This document shows positions 53,046 through 64,000 of a stretch of 64,000 nucleotides of DNA, piece after piece. Where the stretch lies: positions 16,969,187 to 17,033,186 of the forward strand of contig CM068320.1 of the NCBI GenBank assembly GCA_034766995.1, given 5' to 3'. This DNA comes from Acanthacorydalis orientalis. Its lineage: Eukaryota > Arthropoda > Insecta > Megaloptera > Corydalidae. Both the position numbers and the translations under genes were made by a program. How positions within the stretch are numbered: position 1 is the first letter of the stretch; every line of letters begins with the position of its first letter. Under the pieces are notes generated by a model that ran no database searches, was not told the DNA's origin, and saw only the letters and a list, made by a program, of their open reading frames with translations.

Positions 53046-54045
53046 TTATATAATAGAATAATATACAATTCACATTCAAGGGAATTTTAGAAAATATATA
53101 AAATTTTTCATCGGATACATATATCTTGTTAAGCAACTGAAACAAGGTTTATTTTTCAACGAGAAAAAAAAACTAAAAATAAACAACGTTAACTTTTAAT
53201 GTCTTAGGCTACAGTAAGAATACTGATAACTTATAAACAGTTTTTTTTCTTTACAAAAATACTGTGAATTACATAACTGTATCTGAGATATTTTTCTTTA
53301 ACTTATTTAAAATTATACGAAATAACGATAAAATAATAAATTTAAATATTTTTCTGTTGTTAGTCCTATATTATTTTGTAATTTAAAAGGTAAGTAATAT
53401 AAATTAATAAAATAATAAATTAAATTCTCAGAAAATGAATTAATTTAACAACTATAAAATTAATTTATAAATTCCAAAAATGATTATTTATAATTAATTT
53501 AATTGAACGTCAATTACAAATTGTTCTTTTAATTATATAGAGAAATATATAATTTTAAATTTAAAATGTATTTAATTTATGTTACATGCATATTATAATC
53601 TGTACACTTAAATAATTAATACTCATGAAACAAAATAAACAAATTGATTGAAACGTTAAAGAGAGATAAATTATAAAATGAAAAATTAATAACGTTTTCA
53701 TAAAAAGTAATTAATCGAATATGGGCATTGATGAACAAATAAACCCAATGCTTACAAAAGGTAAATAAATATAGAAAGCGAGCGAATTTTCCATTCATAA
53801 TCAAAGTATATTGATTCAATCGTGCGTTTTATTGTCCAGTATCGATAAACCTAAAAGCATTATTATATATTATAACTATTATGGAGAAAAATTGTATGAT
53901 TTGAAAATATTTTGAAATGCGATAATTAAAACGTTTGCATTTTCTATTGACGACGGGAAATTAAATGTCAATAATGTTTTTAAAAAATTAAGGAGAAAAC
54001 AATGAAAGTATAGAAGTTCATCATCAAATTTTAACACACGTATGC

Positions 54046-54104
<59 letters not shown>

Positions 54105-54225
54105 TATTAATATCTATAAATCGACTTCTATAAAGGTTATATTTTTATTTGGATTTTCGTTTTATTGAACAAAATTATTCTTCATATATGAAAATAATAC
54201 TTGTATTTTATTCTTGATGAAAAGT
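53046..54225. other. Gene-free AT-rich stretch
   Basis: A TA tract at 54047-54098. Open frames here (such as 53616-53819, minus) are AT-driven and not supported as genes. Confidence 0.6.
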
Positions 54226-54950
54226 GATTACTGGATAGAAAATGTTGAATTCGACATCACGTTGAAGTGTCGTAGGAGTTTTTAAACCTCTGTGAAGAAG
54301 ATTCCGATGATATTTTTACTGGACTACCAAATAGTTACTAACGATGAAACGTCGGTTTATTAATATGAGCATGAATCAAATCAAGCATCATAACATTGGC
54401 AAAAAAGGATACACCACTTTACAAATACTCAAAAGTTGAAAGCTTGTGGACAATTTTTGAATTGCAGAGGGTACCTTGTTGATCGATTACAAAGATAAGA
54501 GTGTAACTGTAATTGGAAAATGCTACACCATTATCATGGTTCATTAAAGGCAAGAGTGAAAGGAAAAGGGGAGGAAAGTAGGTAAAAGATGTATTGGTTT
54601 TGCTAGACAACGCACCTGTTTACAACAGCAATGTTGCAATGGCTGTTATCCATAAATACTGTTTCGAAAAACGAAACTATCTTCTCCGTGTAGTCCAGAT
54701 CTAGCCTCGAGTGATTGTTATTTATTTCTAAATTTGTAAAAAGTTACATGAGAATAAAAAAATATGAGTAAAGAAGAAATCAAAACTACAATTTCAGCTC
54801 GTTTTGGGTTGAAAAACTTTTTTTATGAGGTTCAAAGTAACTTATTCAGAGATCTGAAAAGTATATTAGAATGAAGGGAAAATATATTGAAAAACAAAAT
54901 AATTGGTTTTACCTTTCTTCGGCTTCATTCCTCGAATTGTTTTACCTTCC
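54226..54950 (+). pseudogene. Mariner transposase pseudogene, third family
   Basis: Readable pieces are: IVTNDETSVY (first Asp block); HHFTNTQKLKACGQFLNCRG (usual 'KIKACKSAGKVMATVFWDCRG'); a partial copy of the 'LKARVKEKRRGK' segment; LDNAPVYNSNVAMAVIHKYC (second Asp block, usual LHDNAPVHTS); PDLASSDCYLF-like remains around 54697-54735 (third Asp block); and EKYIEKQN at the C-terminus. This is the mariner group whose proteins end in GDYVEK. The N-terminal DNA-binding region is not evident before about 54226. Stops and frameshifts are frequent. It ends toward a TA tract at 54956 and converges on the oppositely oriented mariner at 55022. Confidence 0.78.
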
Positions 54951-55021
54951 TTTGTATATATATATATATATATTAATTTATACAGGTTTCACAATTTATA
55001 TATATATATATATATACATAT

Positions 55022-55745
55022 ATTGGTTGATGCATAAGTTTGTAACGCTTTTATTAAATTTAGAATTTATTTTTTTTAAATAAACTAAGCAATAATATAT
55101 TCTCGTCCATTGTTTACGATTTCCGCCCAATATTCTGACAGTTTTTCAATTCTACGCCCGAAGAAATTCGGTGATTTGGATCTGAAGAAGTCATCAAACC
55201 AATTTTGAAAAGCAACGTTGTTATTAAAGGAGATTTCTCGGAGATTGTTGGATAGAGAGTAGAAAATATGAAAATCGGATGAAGTAAGATCAGGAGAATA
55301 GAGTAGATGTGGAACAACCTCCTAACCAAGTTCTTCAATAGCTGCTTTTGTAATGTTATCAGAATATAGACGGGAATTATCATACTGCGAATCACTTGAT
55401 GCCGTCTTCTAGGTCGTTTTTTTAAAAAAATGTTGGCCTCAATGCGATGGAGTTGTTGGCAATAAACCTCGGAAGTATTGGCTGACATGAATCATCCCGA
55501 ACTGAAGAGTTTAAACGGTCTTTATCAAAGTTGGATGGTCTTCCTGAACGTAGAGAATCATTCATATCAAAATAGCTCTCTTTGAAACGAAAAACCATTT
55601 TTGTGCCGTACTTTCCACAATGGATTTTTCCCCGTAAACGCCACAAATGGTTCTAGTTGCTTCTGATTCCTTAACTCCTTGGTTAAACTCAAATAAAAGG
55701 ATATGTCGGAAATGTTCGTTTTTTTTATACTTGACATTCCATTTT
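55022..55745 (-). mobile_element. Mariner, fourth family, internally deleted
   Basis: The left (3') terminus TTGGTTGATGCATAAGTTTG follows a TA array and resembles mariner termini of the 'TTGATGCATAAGT' type. The interior encodes both ends of a transposase with the middle missing. The right (5') terminus could not be identified. Confidence 0.75.
55085..55742 (-). pseudogene. Mariner transposase pseudogene, first Asp block deleted
   Basis: Minus-strand reading gives HFRHILLFEFNQGVKESEAT, ICGVYGEKSIVESTAQKWFF and then LRSGRPSNFDKDRLNSSVRD (frame 55422-55646), which are the first HTH and linker. Immediately afterwards comes SEVYCQQLHRIEANIF and KKRPRRRHQVI (frame 55114-55488), so the second HTH and first Asp block are deleted. 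The second Asp is kept in DNSRLYSDNITKAAIEELG and the third in YSPDLTSSDFHIFYSL, 34 residues apart. The end is SEYWAEIVNNGREYIIA with a stop at 55085-55087. Frameshifts and a stop after ELG make it dead. The small overlapping ORFs are pieces of this one pseudogene. Confidence 0.88.
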
Positions 55746-56340
55746 TCTTAGTCAGCCGTTAATATAAACTTTCTACAAATTGAAAAATTCAAGAAGTACT
55801 AAATAAAATAATACTATGATATTAAAATGACATTAACATATGTCAAACAGCTTTCTTTTCAGAACACTGTTATCTTGTAAAACAAAAACGCTACGAATTC
55901 TCATATATCACAATATTCGACTTAAATATTTAAGCGTATACGGCTTCAATCTTTTAAATTATATATCGCTTAGAACAAAATTAATAATCAAGCAAACTTA
56001 CAAAAAGTATTTTTCTCGCGAACGTTCTAAATTGTAAAAAAAATCATTTAGTAAGAAAAGGTTGAAATATTCTATCATACACTTATAAAGCGTCGCCTGT
56101 GATTAGTAATATAAGTATCCCCCTTTAAGAACTATTGATTTAATGTATAAGTATTTATTTGAGTACCTTATTAAATATTTTGTAAAATACATATTTTTTT
56201 TTAATATAATCTGACCTAAATTTTAATTTTAACTAGTTTCATATTTTAAATGCTAAATTTCTACCATTGATTCTTAAAATTATATTTCACTGCGTCAAAT
56301 AATAAATGATAATTGAGAAAACATACTTCAACTAATAAGA
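55746..56340. other. Gene-free AT-rich stretch
   Basis: No supported feature. Confidence 0.55.
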
Positions 56341-56374
56341 AATTGTGAATAAGATTAAACACGTTGTATTGAAT

Positions 56375-56705
56375 TCAGATGTCGGGGAGGAATGATTTTC
56401 TGACACCAAGCATCTTATGGAGTGAGGGTTCAGTCCAAAGATGCCCTTTTCTTGCTGTATATACGACCACGACAGTTTTTAAAGGAATGACATTTTTGTT
56501 ACTAGTAGAATACTTTATTTACACACACTGTGCTGAATGTATTCAGACACGATGCATTCGATCGTACGCTGATTACGCTTGCTTATACACTGACTGATAT
56601 TTAATACATCTTTAACCCACATCCCTTAGCACGCTCTCAGCGTGATGCTTTTAGTTTACAGATATGTTCAGTCGACCGGTCATTAAGATATCCTTAACAC
56701 ACGTA
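56375..56705. other. GC-richer segment of unknown nature
   Basis: Less AT-rich than its flanks. An ATG frame at 56379-56597 (72 codons) reads MSGRNDFLTPSILWSEGSVQ and ends DYACLYTD, with a cysteine cluster near the end. It is not recognised. The segment could be a worn LTR or other repeat, or part of a gene. A sequence search would decide. Confidence 0.3.
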
Positions 56706-56873
56706 TCTTGTTTTCTTTAAGAATCAGTACCTTTATTTGTATTGAAAACAGATCTAAATTACTAGCTGCCAAAATAAAGGCATCTTCAGCACATTTGTAC
56801 TGCTAGTTAAGACATAATGACTTTTAAATGAGGTTGATAAAGTTTATTTTCAGTAGTGGGTAGTCAAATGATG

Positions 56874-56935
<62 letters not shown>

Positions 56936-57103
56936 GTGTGTATGAGTTTAATTAAGAAACACTTTTGTACTCATTATTTAAATTAAGAGCCGAAAGTACG
57001 TAGTTGATTTGTTTAGTTGTCCAATCAAATTAATTAATTGCTTAAAATGCTTCACTTATAGTATTGGACATATCATTAAATTAAAATAGTAGTTATATAC
57101 ATG

Positions 57104-57151
<48 letters not shown>

Positions 57152-58621
57152 AAGTTCTTACTTATTTTTAAATATTGTTAAATTTATAAATTTATGTATT
57201 GAGCTTTAATGATGTATATTGTATTAATTTTTATGTTAGTAATTTCTGATGAAAAAAGCATGCTATTGAACTTTTTTTAATATTTATTTATTTAATAGTT
57301 AAATAAACACATTTATTTTTTAAGTAAATATGTTTTTCCTTGTATTTGTCATTTGTTATAGATAAGTAAAAAAAATAGTACAATAAAATTACTATTTCAT
57401 AAATACTTACATAAACCAGATGTATAATACAACTTTATTTTAGTTAATATTAATTTTTATGTTATAATTATTCTCTTTTAAGCATATTACTACATGTTAT
57501 TGGATTTTTGAATCAAAATTTATTTAATAAATTTATTTAAATTCTCTGAATTGGAAATTGTATTTTCCATTTAATCAATTTCTTTGAAACGCAATATTAC
57601 TAGTATTATTATTATTATTTATAAGGAACTAAATATATCGACGCATAGTTTAGTATGAATATTGCTTCAAATTATGATCAACTAAATATTATCAATTATT
57701 TAGAGTTAACATTAACTTGAGGTTGATATACGAGTATATAAATTAAATATTATTAATTCCGTTGATTGCTGTTTGATAGTGAGGTTATCAATGTGGTTTT
57801 ATTTATTAAATTATGATTTACATGAAATGAATTTTCTGTATAAGGAGAATATAATTTCCAATAAAAAATAAAACTTTACTAATTGTGTCATTATATTCTT
57901 CATTTTTGTTAAAAATTAAATTTTATAGTGGTTCTATATTTTTGCTTAAAAAAGTAACACAATAATAAAAAATGAATGATTTTTTATCATTTACCAATAT
58001 ATGTAATTATTTTCAATAACTTATTTTTTTCTACTAGATTTGTCTTTCAAACAAAGAAAACTACCAAATGAATTTTTCTCTTGATTTTAAATAAATCAAT
58101 AGATTACGAGGATTTTAAATTAACATTTCAAAATAATAATCTATAATATTATTCCAAAATATTTACTTTTATAAAAGAGTAATTTCAAAATTCAATGATT
58201 AATTTATTTTCCGATCTAATATCAATTTTTAAAAAAACCATTGAAATAGTAAATTACTTGTCAATATTAAATCATCAGTATTTTGTAAAACACCAAATGT
58301 TATTCATGAAAATTTTTTACTTTTCAAACTACACCACTCGTATTTTAAAGAAATGTTATGTTAATGATTGTTATTTGGAACATACATATATTATATGATA
58401 AAGTACATTATATGATAAACTTGAATCAATTTTAACAATTCTTTTCCATATTTATACTCTGTTATTTGTAAATATTTTTTTGTAATTAGTCATTCTTTTT
58501 AATTTTGTAGTTTTAGTAAAATAAATAAATGAATTCGGTTTCAAAAAGTTACAGTGTAGTTATAAATTACTTGTATTCTAAACTAATATATACTGATTAA
58601 ATTTTGTATAAAATTTACACA

Positions 58622-58659
<38 letters not shown>

Positions 58660-60160
58660 GGCGTTTCAATTATTTCATTTAAACATATTTCGAATGAATA
58701 TATATATATATATATATATAATTTTGAGAAATGTCATAAATAAAATATGCCAATTTACTAAGTATCATTTATCAGAATGCGTAAACTCCATGATAATACT
58801 ATCAACACTGACTTTATAGGATCTATTATGTAAATACGACATTTTTATTTATAAAAATTAATTGTAAAACCTAATTTATCTTTCAATCTCAATTTTAAAT
58901 GTCATATGGTTTTTTTTTGTATACAATTAATGTAAATTTACTTGGAATAATTATATTTCTTGTAAAATTGACTGTAATTATAAAAAATTATAATTATAAA
59001 AAACTAAAAAGTTTAATACACTTTTTGTCTAGTAACAGTGCAATATATATGCTAGAAAATAAATGTCAACTATGTTCAAATATATTTTTACATATAGAAT
59101 GAAAATTTTAGTTTATAGAAAAATAAAATATTATGTGAAATTATATAGTTTGGCAAAAAAATATTATCATGGTTAGATAAGAAAATAAATAGATTTTAAG
59201 ATGAGAAATTACATATACTCTTATTCATTGATGCTCAATTTCCAGATCAATGCAGTGGATAAATTTTAATAGCATATTCCTGAGTATATATCTTTCCAGA
59301 GACTGTTTATAACCAGACACAAAACCATATATATTTAATACATAATATAGACTGTCACTCTATAAATCTGAGACCAATTGGTATAAATTTATTACGCGCT
59401 GTTTAATCAAGAAACGAATCAAGTCTGTAATTAACGGTAATAACTATAAAACCAACATAGACACTGAAAACCATAAATGTTGTTAAGCAAGTTTATATAT
59501 TTTTGCTAAATATATTTAAATGTTATATTCTTCATCTTCTAAATATTCTTTCAATAAAACTATCATTTTATTTATTACTTCGTTTTTGTAAAATATATAG
59601 AACATGATTGATATATTTATGTTCTAACGAAATCTCTTTATAATTTAGTTAAGAAAAAAGTATTGTGCTCACTTATAAATAAATATACAAAATATATTCA
59701 TTAAAAATAATTGTTTCGACCAATTTAACAATATATTTAAATTTATATTTCTTTCACTACTAACATAGGTCAATATTAAATCAGAAACGTTCCATATAAT
59801 CTCTTCGGTAGTTATGGATCAGTCAACTGTAAATAATCGCGAGTGCAGAAGTCTGTAAAATATAGCGAGAGGCATTAGTAATCAAATATATACTACACAT
59901 ATAAGAGGTTCCTACAGCATAGGATCATTCCTATTATATTTGTTCAGGGAACGTTGTCTATATAGAAATGTGCCTTCTATGTAATAAATTTGCCTCGCAG
60001 ACCTACTTGAAATTACCGATAAGTGAAATATATGAAAATACCTTAATTCAAATATTGTTATTCACTGTGGTTATCCTTGTAAATGTAACACGCAAGCTGC
60101 AAAAGCTGTTGAATGTAATAATTTATAATTAGAAAAACTGTTCCCGACACTATATATATA
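56706..60160. other. Gene-free AT-rich stretch
   Basis: TA tracts at 56879-56932, 57108-57150 and 58626-58721. A slightly less AT-rich patch lies at about 59750-60110. The annotatable-length ORFs are AT-driven and have no supporting feature. Confidence 0.6.
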
Positions 60161-60733
60161 TAAGGTTGGTAGGAAAATAATTACGGTTTTTTTTGTGAAT
60201 TCTAACCTAATTTTTTTCAATGAAAGTGTCATTTCATCGTGTTCATGTTAATAACATTTTAAAGTGCATTTTATTCGATCTGTATTTTGGTAAATTTGAC
60301 TTTGATTCTATTATTAATTTTACTTCAAATTGAGATATTGTATTGAAAATGGAAAAGATGCAAATTAGAGCAATTTATGTATGAGTTCAAAACATGTGAT
60401 AAAGTAGCAGAAACTGTTCGTAAACTAAACGATATTTTTGATGTGGGTACTGTTAAGAAATGTACGGTCCAGATGTGGTACCAAAAATTTCTGGTGGGAA
60501 TAAGAGCTTTGAAGATGAAGAAGGTCGTTGGCGCCCTTCTTCCGTTCATAACGACTAATTGAATGCGTTAGTTGAATCAAAACTACGCACAACAATTCGA
60601 AAGCTTGCACAAAAATTAGGCGTTAGTCATTAAACCGTTCTGGATCACTTAAAACAGCTAGGAATATCAAAAAAGAGAAAAATGTATATAAATTTGAAGG
60701 TCATAAACCGCAATTATTTTACTACTAACCTAA
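60161..60733 (+). mobile_element. Mariner deletion derivative, family 1 copy D
   Basis: 573 bp. The left end TAAGGTTGGTAGGAAAATAA follows a TA run and the right end is ATTATTTTACTACTAACCTAA, with TA after it (60734-60735). The leader, transposase start at ATGGAAAAGATG (about 60348), DNA-binding part and direct jump into the 3' end are as in copies A-C. The insert-free structure confirms the family consensus length of about 550 bp. Confidence 0.92.
60348..60690 (+). pseudogene. Mariner transposase N-terminal remnant (copy D)
   Basis: From the ATG at about 60348 the frame reads MEKMQIRAIYV and stops at the TGTATGAG lesion shared by all copies. It then continues in the next frame as YEFKTCDKVAETVRKLNDIF then GVGTVKKCTVQMWYQKF (compare the Hsmar1-type 'FEFKxGxKAAETxxNIN' and 'TVQWWFKKF'). 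Later pieces cover the second HTH (VSH, stop, TVLDHLKQLG). Nothing of the catalytic domain is present. Confidence 0.85.
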
Positions 60734-61867
60734 TATTTTTATATAGTGAGAAAATAATATGTATTAATTTAATATAGAAATACATGTAAAAAAATATTAA
60801 TAAAATTTATGTGAGAATAATATTACATTAGTAAATATGTAATTAGTTAAAAAAACTGTCTTTTATTAATTCAATAAATGAATGTGTTATTATAATGTAA
60901 GAAAATCAAACATTATTAGTTTAAATTATAATTTTTGCTAATAAAAATCTGTAAAAACAGTGATTATTTTATTCTAGTAATGCTCAATTACAATATTTAT
61001 TTTCAACGAATTGAAATTTGTTTAAAAAAATATGTATTTATTATCATATCAGCTACTGTAACATCTATACAAAATAGCTACTTTTTAAAAAATTTGATAT
61101 TATTTGTAGTAAATAATATTGTCTTTACAATAAAAAAATAACATTGTATTTAAAACTAATATATTAATTTTTAATATTTTTATGATTTAAAAGAAAATAA
61201 TACGTATATTTTTTATTTCAATGAAAATACAAGGTATATTCAATTAAAATTAACACATATGCTTTTCTTGGTACATAATATGATTTTGACTTTTTAATAA
61301 TATTTTAGTGTATATAAGTAGTTCATTCACGAAAAAATTCCTCCACTACTATTTAAGCTAAAAGAAATTATGTAACCTTTATAATAGCTCAGTGGGAGAT
61401 GAGTACAGAAACCAAGTGAATGGAAAAACTATCCTTAAGTATTAAAATTTTCAAAAATAAAAATTATGTGATCTGAATCGTATTATAAAGAAATATAATA
61501 CTTGGAATATTTCTGACGATATAATTGCAAATATTAAAATATGCTTTCAGAGAATATTTAATGTCTTTAAGAGTTATTAAGAGTCAACATACATTTCATA
61601 CAAAATCTAAGTCACATTTTCATAAATATTTAAATCAAAACTATTTATTCTTCGTTTATTTACAGAAGTGGATAAATATTTACATTAGAAAAAATCCTGC
61701 ACGTATAAATATAGAAATCAAATAAATTTTTCTTTTTATATTTAAAAGAAATTTAATATAATTAAATTCCTTTATAAACTTATTTGAATATCAGTTGTGT
61801 AATTGTATACATATATATATATGTTTTAAAAAGCAGAGAAATAATTTATTTTTTATTGGTGTTTTAG
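60734..61867. other. Gene-free AT-rich stretch
   Basis: No supported feature; a short TA run at about 61810-61821. Confidence 0.55.
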
Positions 61868-61923
61868 ATGCCTTGGAAGGGTCTCGCTGCGTCCAATTGA
61901 TCAGATTAATGAATCTTTATCAG
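61868..61923 (+). other. Candidate 56-bp internal exon
   Basis: A T-rich tract ending TTATTGGTGTTTTAG precedes the segment and CAG/GTAAAT follows, so both splice sites fit consensus. The 56 bp are clearly GC-richer than the flanks. Two of the three frames are open: CLGRVSLRPIDQINESLS and ALEGSRCVQLIRLMNLYQ. Neither is recognised. If real, it would be a small exon of a host gene whose introns fill the window. Chance agreement is possible. Confidence 0.35.
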
Positions 61924-62166
61924 GTAAATGAACTTCAATCATTAATTATTACTCTGTAATATAATATGTGTAATAAATTGTAGCAATTGAGTCTATTATT
62001 ACTTAATTAAAGTGTATCTTGTACTCCAATGGTGTAGCATCAAATATCTATAATAATGCTACTTCATTTCCATTCCTTGTTGGAATGGAGATTTCAATAT
62101 ATCGCTTGCAGTTCCTATAGAAATAATTCAATAGTCCAATACATATAATCCAATAACTGTTATCAA

Positions 62167-62221
<55 letters not shown>

Positions 62222-63743
62222 CACATGCATATATATATATATATATATACCTTTTATAATAAGAAAATTTCTTTTTTGAAAAAAACATTACTATTGTCCA
62301 AAATTGATATTCTTAAAAACATATCTTAAAAACGTAATTGTTTGTTTAATATGTACTAAATTTCTTGTTGATTTTGTTCTACTCTATTATAGAATAGTAT
62401 TTTATTAAATTTTATTTTTTGTATAAAGTATATAATTAAAAATTATATTATATAATCCTTGTGTTTTCAAACAAATTCCAGTTAATAATTATTGCTATGC
62501 TCACAATCCAATATTAAAATGACATATTTTAGATACAATAACAAACATTGTTATTGAAAATCGAATCATTTGTGATAAAAAAAAGCGATAAGAATGGTTA
62601 CGACCAAACAGTTATATTTTAACTGTCATTTATTTTATTTTGAAATCTATTCATAAATGATTTCATTAAAAATGTTTTTGTTAATCTGAACTAAATAAGC
62701 ATATTGATAATTAGATAGAGTAACATATATCTAGGAAATTCGTTGTTGAATTTCAATATTCTCTTGTTCATTTCTGGCCTAAATTATAAATGTATTCAAA
62801 TCTTTTCTATAAATACAAAGAAAAATATTTAATAATTTAATTTTCTGCAAACTTGGTTATTTAAGTGATTTAAATAATTTACAAAAAGTACTACTTGAGT
62901 CGCTTTAATTGAGTAAAATTATTTTAATGATCCATTATTTAAGTTTAATAAAAAATATAGATTATTTCTAAGTATTTAATTCCTCTATTTATCCAATTAG
63001 TGAAATTAATTTATAAAATTTAAACTTTTTACTTGAAAGCTAATAATAATAATGTGTGGATTGAAAAAAAAATATTCTCGTTTGGTATTTTATTTTTTAG
63101 TATTACCAGTTTTTAAATGTATGTATAAAGAATAAGATACATTATATATATATATATATATATGTGTATTGTAATGTTTTGAAAATAATATTTAATTATT
63201 CAATTAGACTTTTTTGTATATTTCTCGAATATACGAAGTTCTATTTACTTTCAGAAACAAATTTTCACGTCCAAAAACACCGTAATTGTTCTAATCAAAA
63301 ACGTTGAGTTGTTCTAATCAAAAACGTGAAACAGTAATTGATTATTGATAATTTTTTTGTTGCTTATATGTTTTTAAATGCCGATGATACAATATTCAGT
63401 TAATAGAGTAAATAGAGTTCTAAGATGCCAAAAAATATGTAGAAAGATTTTTGATCGTAAGCTTTTTGTATGGTTGCTGGAAAAGTGAAATGAATTTATC
63501 CACAATATCAAATTTTTTGTTATGTTTTTTTTTTGTTATTTGTATGGTATTGTATCTATAACTTATGATTATATAATACTATTTTTACACTTTAAAATAT
63601 ATATATTTTACAAAAAAAAGGAAACAAATTTAATATAATAAAACAGAATTACAGATTCAAGAATCTCACACAAACGATTATAATTTTTTAAATAAATTTA
63701 TTTTGTTCAAAATTTAATACGAGTATAAGATATAATTTTATAA
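61924..63743. other. Gene-free AT-rich stretch
   Basis: TA arrays at 62171-62250 and 63143-63164, and a 23-bp direct repeat at 63286-63331. No gene is recognised. Confidence 0.6.
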
Positions 63744-64000
63744 AAAGTAGTAATAATTAATTATGAAGTTCATGAGTGTAAAAAATACCATTTCTGGTTT
63801 AATACACGAATGTTGTGTATAGAACTCGCTCTTGGGAATCTATTGATTTCTTATCGCTTTTATTTAATACATTCCCCTTGTCCTCTGACAGCAGGTAAAC
63901 GTACAGAGTTCAGGATAATTGCGCCGATAGCAAATGTCAAACCCAATTTAAACCTTGGTGACGCATGCCTGTGTCCTGATTCGCACGCCATTGGGATTCG
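63744..64000 (+). CDS. Partial open frame running off the right edge, unassigned
   Basis: After a TAA at 63741-63743 the frame stays open for 85 codons to the window end. The first ATG is at 63810 (63 codons to the edge), reading MLCIELALGNLLISYRF, then HSPCPLTAGKRTEFR and IIAPIANVKPNLNLGDACLC. The part from about 63870 on is GC-richer. An acceptor-like CCTTGTCCTCTGACAG at 63876-63891 would leave the downstream frame open, so this could instead be an exon beginning at 63892. No family is recognised. The length is notable for such AT-rich DNA but part of it may be chance. Confidence 0.35.

Noticed and set aside
53616..53819. 67-codon minus-strand frame and other 60-75-codon frames in AT-rich DNA (for example 6561, 32057, 39050, 46982, 47544, 58195, 58899, 60935, 61525)
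   Set aside because: Residue content (Phe, Ile, Asn, Lys, Tyr) follows base composition. There is no family resemblance, splice context or GC signal, and frames of this size are expected by chance over 64 kb.

Overview
The window is eukaryotic, non-coding and very A+T-rich (by eye roughly four-fifths A+T). The sequence points to an animal, most likely an arthropod. The evidence is at least ten mariner-type (D,D34D) elements or fragments, a piggyBac derivative, two Tigger/pogo relics, a hAT-type MITE, a Helitron helicase scrap, the 3' end of an insect-style LINE, and about sixty (TA)n microsatellites, roughly one per kilobase. There is no sign of prokaryotic organisation: no operons, ribosome binding sites, CRISPR arrays or tRNA/rRNA genes. 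Species cannot be named from this sequence alone.

No conventional multi-exon gene could be assembled. The window reads like a long intron or intergenic desert. The host-gene candidates are weak. They are one exon-like segment with good splice sites (61868-61923), an open frame running off the right edge (63744-64000), a 36-codon ORF with a signal-peptide-like start (24203-24313), and a few GC-richer islets (about 755-1110, 47820-48140, 52850-53045) that could be conserved regulatory DNA or small exons.

Layout. 0-9 kb: a GC-richer islet, a hairpin MITE, a mariner deletion derivative (4033-4575) and a second-family mariner fragment (5908-6398). 9.7-12 kb: a compound microsatellite, then a 932-bp mariner with near-identical terminal inverted repeats and an uninterrupted catalytic-domain ORF (10001-10684), then a Tigger pseudogene. 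13-16.5 kb: another deletion derivative and a Helitron helicase remnant. 20.5-21.8 kb: a full-length but dead mariner. 25.9-26.9 kb: a piggyBac derivative with TTAA duplications. 31-38.5 kb: two more hairpin MITEs, a mariner derivative carrying an insertion, and a second Tigger remnant. 40-49.5 kb: a decayed mariner, the hAT MITE, a triplet of palindromes, a 451-bp tandem duplication and a further mariner. 50-56 kb: a LINE 3' end, a half hairpin MITE and three mariner fragments. 60-64 kb: the last deletion derivative, the exon-like segment and the edge ORF.

How the parts relate. The most coherent story is non-autonomous amplification. Four copies (4033, 13269, 33687, 60161) share the same internal deletion, keeping only the transposase DNA-binding part, and share one disabling lesion near the start. 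They must descend from one defective founder moved in trans. The mariner at 9945-10876 has the reverse structure: the DNA-binding part is gone and the catalytic part is intact. Many elements abut (TA)n tracts, as expected for TA-targeting transposons in such a genome. I did not find a novel multi-gene system.
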